Origin: JAEUHZ01 sp964552795
Lineage (GTDB): Bacteria; Planctomycetota; UBA1135; GCA-002686595
Reading direction: 5' to 3'
Length of the DNA: 64,000 bases
NCBI GenBank assembly: GCA_964552795.1
Contig: CAZKIO010000007.1
Span: 1 to 64,000 of the forward strand
In this document: one piece after another, positions 1-8,692 of the stretch
Numbering within the stretch: position 1 is the stretch's first letter
Layout of the letters: the number at the start of each line of letters is the position of its first letter
The notes under the pieces: model-generated
Databases searched by the model: none
What the model saw: only the letters and a program-made list of their open reading frames with translations
What the model was told of the DNA's origin: nothing
Translations under genes and position numbers: made by a program

Positions 1-885
1 GGCATCGTGCAAGCCTGCGCGGTCAAGGCGCCGGGCTACGGCGACCGCCGCAAGGCGATGCTCGAGGACATCGCGGCGCTGACCGGCGCGCGCGCGGTCA
101 TGAAGGACCTGGGCGTCGACCTCGACACCCTGACGCTGCGCGACCTGGGCACGGCCAAGCGCGTCACGATCGACAACGAGAACACGACCATCGTCGGCGG
201 CGCCGGCAAGCGCGAGGACGTGCAGGCGCGCGTGAACCAGATCCGCGCACAGGTGCTCGAGACGACCTCGGACTACGACAAGGAGAAGCTCCAGGAGCGT
301 CTGGCCAAGCTGACCGGCGGCATCGCCCAGATCAACGTGGGCGGCGCGACGGACACCGAGGTCAAGGAGCGCAAGGCGCTGATCGAGGACGCGCTGCACG
401 CCACGCGCGCGGCCGTCGAGGGCGGGATCCTGCCGGGCGGCGGCGTCGCGCTGCTGCGCGCGCGCGCGGTGCTCGCGGGCCTCAAGCCCAAGGACGACGA
501 GGACTACGCGATGGGCCTCGACATCCTGCACGAGGCGCTGGCGCGCCCGATCCAGCAGATCGCCCAGAACGCCGGCCAGGACGGCACCGTCGTGGCCCAC
601 CGCGTGCTGCGCGAGAAGAAGGACAGCTACGGGTACGACGCGCTGACCGGCGAGTACGGCGACCTCTTCGCGCTGGGCATCGTCGATCCGGCCAAGGTCA
701 CCAAGGCCGCGCTGCACAACGCGGTCAGCGTGGCTTCGCTGCTGCTCACCACCGACGCCCTGATCGTCACCAAGCCCGAGCCCAAGAAGGCCAAGGGCGG
801 CCCCGGCGGCGGCGACATGGACGGCATGGGAGGAATGGGCGGCATGGGCGGCATGGGAGGCATGGGCGGAGACATGGACTTCTGA
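1..885 (+). CDS. groEL: Chaperonin GroEL, C-terminal part (5' truncated by window)
   Basis: The first base opens in frame, so this is the last 294 residues of a 60 kDa ATP-dependent chaperonin whose start lies outside the window. Visible are the apical-domain stretch KAPGYGDRRKAMLEDIAAL, the EDALHATRAAVEGGILPGGG segment holding the conserved Asp needed for ATP hydrolysis, and the equatorial C-terminus with YGYDALTGEYGD. The protein ends in a Gly-Met-rich tail (GGMGGMGG type, about residues 266-292 of the visible part), the classical flexible tail that projects into the GroEL cavity. A second, complete groEL follows 75 bases downstream. The tail and its position make this the more canonical, housekeeping-like copy; groES would be expected upstream but cannot be seen. 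Confidence 0.97.
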   Translation, partial: GIVQACAVKAPGYGDRRKAMLEDIAALTGARAVMKDLGVDLDTLTLRDLGTAKRVTIDNENTTIVGGAGKREDVQARVNQIRAQVLETTSDYDKEKLQERLAKLTGGIAQINVGGATDTEVKERKALIEDALHATRAAVEGGILPGGGVALLRARAVLAGLKPKDDEDYAMGLDILHEALARPIQQIAQNAGQDGTVVAHRVLREKKDSYGYDALTGEYGDLFALGIVDPAKVTKAALHNAVSVASLLLTTDALIVTKPEPKKAKGGPGGGDMDGMGGMGGMGGMGGMGGDMDF

Positions 886-960
886 TCCGCGCGCCACCAT
901 CCCACGACGCCAGCAACACACAGGCACACACCACAGAACCCAGCACACACCCTCATCACC

Positions 961-2565
<1,605 letters not shown>

Positions 2566-2588
2566 TCGGCCACCGGCGCTGACGAACC

Positions 2589-2620
2589 CGGGGCGGCGGC
2601 GGTCGACCGCAGCCGCCCCG
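2589..2620 (+). terminator. GC-rich stem-loop after groEL, possible terminator
   Basis: A 9-bp perfect stem (CGGGGCGGC / GCCGCCCCG) encloses a 14-base interior that is itself partly self-complementary. It lies 24 bases after the groEL stop and 65 bases before dnaJ. There is no U tract, so it could be a weak or attenuating terminator between the groEL pair and dnaJ-grpE, or a transcript-stabilising structure. Confidence 0.4.
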
Positions 2621-2684
2621 CTCGTTGGCGCGGGGCGCGCCGCGCGCTCCCGCCGCACCGCCGCCCCCTACCCAACACGGACGG

Positions 2685-3794
2685 ATGAGCACGAAGCGCG
2701 ACTACTACGAGGTGCTGGGCGTCGACCGGAAGGCCTCCGAGGACGACGTCAAGCGCGCGTACCGCAAGGCCGCGCTCGAGCACCACCCCGACCGCAACCC
2801 GGGCAATGCCGAGGCCGAGGCGCGCTTCAAGGAGGCGGCCGAGGCGTACTCGGTGCTCTCCGACGCCGAGAAGCGCGCGCGCTACGACCGCTTCGGCCAC
2901 CAGGCCTTCGGTCCCGGCGGCGAACCGGCCGGCCCGCAGTTCACCAGCGTCGAGGACATCTTCGAGGCCTTCGGCGGCACGATCTTCGGCGACCTGTTCG
3001 GCGGCGGGCGCCGGCGCGGCGGACCGAGCTCGGGCCGCGATCTCAAGATCGAGCTCGCGCTGACGCTGGAGGAGATCGACACCGGCGTGCAGAAGCGCGT
3101 CGAGCTGAAGCGCCGCGAACTGTGCAAGCCCTGCACCGGCAGCGGCGCGAAGCCGGGCACGTCGGCCGCACCCTGCGGCACCTGCGGCGGACGCGGGCAG
3201 GTCTACCGCAACCAGGGGTTCTTCACGATGGGCATGGCCTGTCCGCGCTGCCGCGGCGCGGGCACGCTGATCGAGCACCCGTGCAGCGCCTGCCGCGGCA
3301 GCGGACGCAGCGACGAGCGCGTCGAGATCAAGATCGACGTGCCCGCCGGCGTCGAGGAAGGCGTGCAGTTGCGCGTCGCGGGCGAGGGCGACGCGGGCGA
3401 CCCCGGCGCGCCGCGCGGGAGCCTGTACTGCGTCGTGCGCGAGCTCGAGCACAAGATGTTCCAGCGCAGCGGCGCCGACGTCTTGTGCGAACTGCCGTTC
3501 ACCTACGCGCAGCTCGCGCTGGGCGACAAGGTCGAGGTCCCGACCCTGCGCGGCCGCGTCGAGATGACCATCCCCCCGGGCACGCAGAGCGGCAAGGTCT
3601 TCCGCCTGCGCAACCAGGGCCTGCCGCAGTTGGAGGGCCGCGGTCGCGGCGACCAGCTCGTGCGCGTGTTCGTCGAGGTGCCCACGCGCCTCTCCGAGCG
3701 CCAGAAGGAGCTCCTGCGCGAGTTCGCCGACCTGGAGGCCAAGGACCGCGGCAGCCCCTCGTTCTTCGAACGCATCGCCAGCTACTTCTCGTGA
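2685..3794 (+). CDS. dnaJ: Chaperone DnaJ (class I Hsp40)
   Basis: A 369-residue co-chaperone that stimulates DnaK ATPase and delivers unfolded clients. The J domain begins at the N-terminus (KRDYYEVLGVDRKASEDDVK) with the HPD tripeptide in EHHPDRNPG. A short Gly/Phe-rich segment follows, then four zinc-binding CxxCxGxG repeats: CKPCTGSG, CGTCGGRG, CPRCRGAG and CSACRGSG, and the two beta-sandwich substrate domains. The ATG at 2685 was chosen because the J domain starts four residues later; a longer in-frame reading from 2625 adds only Pro/Ala-rich sequence. The 13-base gap to grpE holds the strong grpE ribosome-binding site, so the two genes are one transcript. No dnaK is present in this cluster, which is unusual. 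Confidence 0.96.
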   Translation: MSTKRDYYEVLGVDRKASEDDVKRAYRKAALEHHPDRNPGNAEAEARFKEAAEAYSVLSDAEKRARYDRFGHQAFGPGGEPAGPQFTSVEDIFEAFGGTIFGDLFGGGRRRGGPSSGRDLKIELALTLEEIDTGVQKRVELKRRELCKPCTGSGAKPGTSAAPCGTCGGRGQVYRNQGFFTMGMACPRCRGAGTLIEHPCSACRGSGRSDERVEIKIDVPAGVEEGVQLRVAGEGDAGDPGAPRGSLYCVVRELEHKMFQRSGADVLCELPFTYAQLALGDKVEVPTLRGRVEMTIPPGTQSGKVFRLRNQGLPQLEGRGRGDQLVRVFVEVPTRLSERQKELLREFADLEAKDRGSPSFFERIASYFS

Positions 3795-3807
3795 GGAGGG
3801 TGAACCC

Positions 3808-4347
3808 ATGAAAGGACTCGGACGGGACGCCAAGGGACGCGGCGAGGAAGGCGCGCAGGTGCCCGAACCCGCCGGCAGCGACCTGCAGGCGCAACTCGAC
3901 GCCGCGCTGAACGAGAAGGAGGAGAACCACCGCAACTGGCAGCGCGCGCTGGCCGACTACCAGAACCTGCGCCGGCGCCTCTCCACCGACGTCGAGGACG
4001 CGGTGCGCCGCGCCAAGAGCGCGCTGCTCGGCGACCTCCTGCTCGTCCTCGACTACCTGGACATGGCCCTCGCGGCGCCGGCCGCGTCGGCCGACGCGCA
4101 GGCCCTGCGCGCCGGCATCGAGCTCACGCGCCAGCAGATGTGGAGCGCGCTGCAGCGCGAGGGCGTCAGCCTGATCGCCGTCGACAAGGGCTTCGACGCC
4201 GCGTGGCACGAGTGCGTCGAGCGCGTGGAGACCAGGGAGCACGCGCCCGGGAAGATCGTCGGCGTGCTGCGGCCGGGCTACGCCTGGAACGGCACGGTGC
4301 TGCGCGCGGCGCAGGTGCGCGTCGCATCCGAGACGACCGGCGACTGA
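3808..4347 (+). CDS. grpE: Nucleotide exchange factor GrpE
   Basis: A 179-residue homologue of the DnaK nucleotide exchange factor. It has the long N-terminal helical region typical of the family (residues about 25-75), the dimer-forming GDLLLVLDYLDMAL segment and the C-terminal beta domain with GVSLIAVDKGFDAAWHE and GYAWNGTVLRAAQVRV, which matches the GrpE signature GY..NG.vlRpA.V.V. A very good Shine-Dalgarno sequence, GAGGAGGG at 3793-3800, precedes the ATG and overlaps the dnaJ stop. This is one of the few strongly SD-led genes in the window. The order dnaJ-grpE without dnaK differs from the usual grpE-dnaK-dnaJ arrangement. Confidence 0.95.
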   Translation: MKGLGRDAKGRGEEGAQVPEPAGSDLQAQLDAALNEKEENHRNWQRALADYQNLRRRLSTDVEDAVRRAKSALLGDLLLVLDYLDMALAAPAASADAQALRAGIELTRQQMWSALQREGVSLIAVDKGFDAAWHECVERVETREHAPGKIVGVLRPGYAWNGTVLRAAQVRVASETTGD

Positions 4348-4366
4348 GTCCGCGGAGCCAACGAGC

Positions 4367-4747
4367 ATGCCCACCTACGACTACGTCTGCGGCGCCTGCG
4401 GTGCGGCGCACGAGATCTTCCAGGCCATCACCGAGTCCCCCAAGCGCAAGTGCCCCGCCTGCAAGAAGCCCAAGCTCGAGCGCCGCATCGGCGCGGGCGC
4501 GGGGTTCCTGTTCAAGGGCTCGGGCTTCTACCTGACGGACTACCGTTCGAAGTCGTACGCCGAAGGCAAGAAGGCCGACACGGCCGCCGGCGAGAGCCCG
4601 AGCAAGGACGCGGGCAAGACGGAGTCCACGAAGTCGGAGTCCACGAAGTCGGAGCCCGCCAAGGGCGAGGCGGCCAAGCCGGCCGCCGCGCCCAAGGCCG
4701 AGTCGAAGCCCGCGCCCGCGAAGAAGAAGGGCGGGAAGCCGGACTGA
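4367..4747 (+). CDS. FmdB-family zinc ribbon protein with Lys/Ala/Glu-rich tail
   Basis: A 126-residue protein starting MPTYDYVCGACG, the hallmark of the FmdB/CxxC-CxxC-SSSS putative regulatory family. Two Cys pairs (C8/C11 and C29/C32) would bind one zinc ion. They are followed by the family-typical FKGSGFYLTDY segment. From about residue 68 the protein becomes a low-complexity Ala/Lys/Glu/Ser/Pro tail in which a 15-base unit encoding STKSE is tandemly repeated. The molecular role of FmdB proteins is not established; a regulatory or rRNA/protein-binding role is only suggested. It starts 19 bases after grpE and is probably co-transcribed. It ends 13 bases from the convergent HAD gene. Confidence 0.85.
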   Translation: MPTYDYVCGACGAAHEIFQAITESPKRKCPACKKPKLERRIGAGAGFLFKGSGFYLTDYRSKSYAEGKKADTAAGESPSKDAGKTESTKSESTKSEPAKGEAAKPAAAPKAESKPAPAKKKGGKPD

Positions 4748-4760
4748 GCCGCGCGGATCC

Positions 4761-5618
4761 TCAGTCCGCGCCCGGGAACAATTCCGCGAGCAGCTCCGCG
4801 ATCGCCGTCCCGTCGTTGTCGCCGATCACGCGGTCGGCCGCGGCGAGCGCCTCGGGCATCCCGTCCGCCATCGCGACGGCGAGGCCCGCGCCCTCCATCA
4901 TCGGGATGTCGTTGGTCGCGTCGCCGATCGCGACCACGCGCCCGGGCGGGATGCCGTACAGGTCCTGCAGCGCGCGCAGTCCCTCGCCCTTGCCGCGGCA
5001 GGGCGGGTGCAGGTCGAGGACCGCCATGCGGCTCTCGCGGTGCATCGGCAGCGCGTTCAGCGGGAAGTGCGTCAGGTACACCGGCCAGCCGACCTCGCGC
5101 TCGACCTCGTCGAACAGGTCCGCCGAGGTCGCGTGCTCTTCCGAGAAGAACGTCACGCGCATCACGAACTCGGCGGCGAGCTCCGCGCGCGGCCGCACTT
5201 CCAGGCCGTGCAGTCCGCGCAGCGCGTGGATCTCCTGGTCGGCGCGCGGGGGCGTGGAGTACTTGCGGTCGTTGGTCATCAGGACGGTCAGGAGGTCGCG
5301 CCGCGCGCCGTAGGCCAGCGCGCGCTGCAGCGTGCGCGTGCCCAGGATGCGCTCCTCCAGCATCCGCCGGCGCACGGGGCACCACAGGCCCGCGCCGTTG
5401 AACACGATCGCCGGCGTCGCGAGGCCCAGCTCCTCCACCACGGGGCGCGCCGAGACCGTCGAACGCCCCGTCGCGATCATCACGCGGCCGCCGGCGGCCT
5501 CGATCCCGCGCAGGGCGCGCGCGTTGTCGGGGTGCACGGCGCCGCTCTCGTCGAGCAGCGTGCCGTCGAGGTCGATCAGGACGGCGTCGTAGGCGCGACC
5601 GTTGGTGCTGGCTCTCAC
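4761..5618 (-). CDS. HAD-superfamily Cof-type phosphatase
   Basis: A 285-residue soluble HAD phosphatase of the Cof/YidA (HAD-IIB) type, which usually dephosphorylates sugar phosphates or cofactors. Motif I is VLIDLDGTLLD with both catalytic Asp residues. Motif II lies around MIATGRST, and motifs III/IV include a central Lys region and VAIGDATNDIPMME near residue 235, which binds magnesium. A C2-type cap domain fits the roughly 120 residues between motifs. The start is a GTG at 5618. A TATCCT hexamer sits six bases upstream of this GTG with no Shine-Dalgarno sequence, so the gene probably has its own leaderless promoter despite lying only 25 bases downstream of the large minus-strand gene. 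Substrate is unknown. Confidence 0.88.
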   Translation of the reverse strand: MRASTNGRAYDAVLIDLDGTLLDESGAVHPDNARALRGIEAAGGRVMIATGRSTVSARPVVEELGLATPAIVFNGAGLWCPVRRRMLEERILGTRTLQRALAYGARRDLLTVLMTNDRKYSTPPRADQEIHALRGLHGLEVRPRAELAAEFVMRVTFFSEEHATSADLFDEVEREVGWPVYLTHFPLNALPMHRESRMAVLDLHPPCRGKGEGLRALQDLYGIPPGRVVAIGDATNDIPMMEGAGLAVAMADGMPEALAAADRVIGDNDGTAIAELLAELFPGAD

Positions 5619-5624
5619 GCGGGC

Positions 5625-5630
5625 AGGATA
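5625..5630 (-). promoter_or_regulatory. Candidate -10 element (TATCCT) for leaderless HAD gene
   Basis: On the minus strand TATCCT ends six bases before the GTG of the HAD phosphatase. This is the spacing expected if transcription begins at the start codon. No good -35 is visible at 17 bases. Confidence 0.45.
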
Positions 5631-5643
5631 CGCGACGGCGCGC

Positions 5644-8631
5644 TCAAGGCACCTGCAGCGCCACGGTCGAGGCCTGGCCGACCTCGACGTCGACCTCGGT
5701 TTCGGAGAGGACGGTCTCCGCGCCCTGCTGGTCGCGCCGCAGGAGCCGCACGACGTAGCGGCCGGGCACCAGCGAGCCGATCGTCTCGTTGCGGTTCCAG
5801 TTGGCCATCCACGACATGCGCACGCGCCGCAGCTCCTGCCCGTCGCGCTCCAGGACGTGCACGGGATACCAGCTCCCGTCCCCCAGCGAGCCGCCCAGGG
5901 AGACCTGGATGCGTCCCGCGCGCCGCAGCACGAAGTCGGCGTTGCGGCGGATCTCGCCCGGCGCCAGCGTGATCGGCTCCAGCACGCGTCGCTCGGCGTC
6001 GGGGCTGTTGGCGGCGACGTGCAACGGCGTCTCCTCCAGGAGGCCGCGCAGCACGTAGCGCCCCGCGGAGTCGGTGCGCGCCGCGCGCGGCCCGCGCTGG
6101 CGCCAGGTCATGCTGGGGTTGCCGCGATCGTCCTCGGCCACCACCATCTGGTGCGGGGGCTCCATCTCCAGGCCCGGCTCGGCGCGGTCGACCGAGATCT
6201 CCACGCCGACGATCGGCATGCCGCCGGGATCGACCACGCGGCCCTCGATGCCGTTGACGTCGAGCGTGAAGTCCACGCGCGACTCGCCGGGCGTCACGTG
6301 CACGCGGAACTCGGCCGCCATCCGCCGCTCGGAGTGCGTGACCAGCGCGAGGTACTCGCCGCAACGCCGCGCCTCGATGCGGTACGCGCCGGTGTGGTCG
6401 GTCGTCGCCGTGAACGGGTCGGCGCCGGCACCGGCCCAGGTCCAGCCCTGTCCGCGCCCCTCGACGTGCGGCACGAGCTTCACGATCGCGCCCTCGAGCG
6501 GACGCCCGCCCTCGCGCACCTCGCCGGTGAGCGTGCCGCGCGGCGGGGCAACCAGGTCGACCGTCAGTTCGCCTGCGCCGGCCGGGACGTTCACCTCGAA
6601 CCACGGCGCCTCGGGCGGCGCGTTCTGCTCCTCCTCGTTCCACCACGCGGCGTCGCCGCCCTCCTGCTCGACGCGGAACGCGTGCACGCCCGGCTCGAGC
6701 GACTCGTAGCGCACCTCGCCGTCCGCCGCGGTCGAGCGCGCGTCCTCCCGCTCCTCCTCGCTCTCGCCGGCGCGACGCGGCAGCTTGTGCCCGACCGGCA
6801 CCCCGGCGACCGGACGGCCCTGCCCGTCGCTCACGCGCACGCGGACCGTGGCGCCGCGCCGCAGCCGCAGCTCGACCGCGATGTCGCGGTCCTTCGCCAG
6901 CATCACGGTCGCCGCCTCGCTGGGCAGGAACCCGCGCGCGCTCGCCATCGCCAGCGCGCTCGTCTCCGGCAGGCTCGACAACACGCAGCGGCCGTCGGGG
7001 CCCGTGCGCGCGAAGCGCGCCTGCAGTTCGCCCCACAGGTCCTGCTCGGGCGGGTAGCGCGACCAGGCCATGAGCTGCGTCAGCGGCCGCGCGGAGAGCA
7101 GCACGCGCGCGTTGGGCACGGGCTGGCCCGCGTCGTCGAGCACGAGGACCGTGACGCGCTTCTCGGGCTTCAACCGCACCTCGCCCAGGTCCAGGTCGGA
7201 GCCGGGCGCGATCCGCAGGTTCTTGCGCTCCTCGTCGGCGTAGCCGGCGGCCGACACGCGCAGCACGATCGGCTTGGAATTCGGCGCCGTCGGCAGATCG
7301 GGGTAGCGCACGCGGCCGTCCTCGAAGCGGCGCTGCACCTCGTTCTTCTCGTCGCGCAGGACGCGCAGGCGTCCCGAGCCGGCCCACACGACGCACTCCT
7401 CGACCGGCGCGCCCGTCGCGTCGTCGACCACGCGCAGGACGAGCGCCGCGTCGGGGCGCATGCGCAGCTCGAGCCCGGACGCCGGCGCGCGCGCGTCGCG
7501 CGCCTTGAAGCCCGAGAGGCCGCGCCAGGTTTCGCCGCGCCGCTGCGCGAGCGTGATGCGGTAGTCCGCGCCCGCGCGCAGCCCGTGGATCGCGAACGCG
7601 CCGTCCGCGCCGACCAGCGCCGTGCGCGGACGCGCCTCGACGCCGGGGCCGTGCGCCTCTTCGGCGCCCGACTCGTCTTCGCCCTCGCGGCCGGCGCCGC
7701 CCTGGCGCGCTTGCACGCGCAGGCCGTCGGGCAGCGCGCCCTCCTCGACGAGCACGCGGCCGGTGATCGCGACGCCGGCCTCGAGGCGCACGACGAGACC
7801 GCGCACCACCTCGCCGGCGCGCTCCGTGCGCCCCTCCGCCTCGGCCAGCGCGGCGTCGTCGCCCAGGAACAGCAGGTGCCACGGCCCGGGCGCCAGCTCG
7901 TCCACGCGGAACTTCCCCTCCGCGTCCGACGCGCCGGCGTCCGCGCCGCGCCCGGGAATCGAGAGGCCGCCCCCGCGCACCAGGCTGTCGGCCGCGATCA
8001 GGATGCGCACGCCGGCCGCCGGACGGCCGTCGGGTCCCACGATCGCGCCCTCGACGGCGACGCCCGGCTCCAGGCGCACGTCGGCGAGCTCGACCTCGTC
8101 GCGGCGCGGAACCTCGAGCCCCTCGCGGTACGCCGGCGCGAAGCCGGGCGCGCGCGCGGCGAGCCGCAGCCGTCCCGGTTCGAGGTCCACGAACTCGAAG
8201 CGCCCCTCCTCGTCCGCGGTCGTGCGCTCGACCCGGATCCAGCGCGCGGGCAGGGCCTCGGGTTCCAGGTCGAGGGGCAGGCGCGCCCAGAACTCGCTCG
8301 TCGAAGCCCACACGCGCGCGCCGGCCGCGCCCGTGCCGTCCGGGCGGGTGACGCGGCCGTGCACGCGGCGCCGCGCCTCGGCGGCGGCCTGAGCCGGGTC
8401 AGGCGGGGCCGGTTCCGCCGCGACGGGCACGCGTCCCGGCGCCGCGTTCCCCGACACGTCCTCGGCGGCCCGCGGCGCATCGCCCGGATCGAGCGCGTGC
8501 GCGGAGCCGTCGGCGTTCGCGGTCCGATCGCCGGCCGCGACGCCGCGCCCGCTCGCGCCGACGACCGTCCACAGGCCGGCGACGAGCGCGCACAAGAGCG
8601 CCGCGAGGAAGAGGAGATGGATCGAGCGCAT
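5644..8631 (-). CDS. Large membrane-anchored protein with carboxypeptidase-regulatory-like domains (paralogue 1)
   Basis: A 995-residue protein. Residues 5-27 form a hydrophobic N-terminal segment after MRSIH, read as a signal anchor, so nearly all of the protein should lie outside the cytoplasm. The rest is a series of roughly 80-100 residue beta-sandwich repeats of the carboxypeptidase regulatory/CNA-B type, recognisable from the repeating pattern G.V....G.P..GA.V.......T...G.F....L..G.Y.L.V. Examples are RVHGRVTRPDGTGAAGARVW near residue 90 and ITGRVLVEEGALPDGLRVQA near residue 270. No catalytic domain is visible. Such proteins are common in Planctomycetes, but their job (adhesion, scaffolding, polysaccharide binding) is unproven. 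It shares order and wording of repeats with the next gene, so the pair arose by tandem duplication. Confidence 0.85.
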   Translation of the reverse strand: MRSIHLLFLAALLCALVAGLWTVVGASGRGVAAGDRTANADGSAHALDPGDAPRAAEDVSGNAAPGRVPVAAEPAPPDPAQAAAEARRRVHGRVTRPDGTGAAGARVWASTSEFWARLPLDLEPEALPARWIRVERTTADEEGRFEFVDLEPGRLRLAARAPGFAPAYREGLEVPRRDEVELADVRLEPGVAVEGAIVGPDGRPAAGVRILIAADSLVRGGGLSIPGRGADAGASDAEGKFRVDELAPGPWHLLFLGDDAALAEAEGRTERAGEVVRGLVVRLEAGVAITGRVLVEEGALPDGLRVQARQGGAGREGEDESGAEEAHGPGVEARPRTALVGADGAFAIHGLRAGADYRITLAQRRGETWRGLSGFKARDARAPASGLELRMRPDAALVLRVVDDATGAPVEECVVWAGSGRLRVLRDEKNEVQRRFEDGRVRYPDLPTAPNSKPIVLRVSAAGYADEERKNLRIAPGSDLDLGEVRLKPEKRVTVLVLDDAGQPVPNARVLLSARPLTQLMAWSRYPPEQDLWGELQARFARTGPDGRCVLSSLPETSALAMASARGFLPSEAATVMLAKDRDIAVELRLRRGATVRVRVSDGQGRPVAGVPVGHKLPRRAGESEEEREDARSTAADGEVRYESLEPGVHAFRVEQEGGDAAWWNEEEQNAPPEAPWFEVNVPAGAGELTVDLVAPPRGTLTGEVREGGRPLEGAIVKLVPHVEGRGQGWTWAGAGADPFTATTDHTGAYRIEARRCGEYLALVTHSERRMAAEFRVHVTPGESRVDFTLDVNGIEGRVVDPGGMPIVGVEISVDRAEPGLEMEPPHQMVVAEDDRGNPSMTWRQRGPRAARTDSAGRYVLRGLLEETPLHVAANSPDAERRVLEPITLAPGEIRRNADFVLRRAGRIQVSLGGSLGDGSWYPVHVLERDGQELRRVRMSWMANWNRNETIGSLVPGRYVVRLLRRDQQGAETVLSETEVDVEVGQASTVALQVP

Positions 8632-8692
8632 GCGATCGGCGGGACGGAGCCACGCTCCGTTCCAGCCTAACCGAGCGCGCCCTGGCCCCGGA

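Noticed and set aside
5602..8670. A 1022-codon plus-strand frame opposite the first large repeat protein
   Set aside because: Composition (Arg/His/Ala/Val) and lack of motifs mark it as the shadow of the minus-strand gene.
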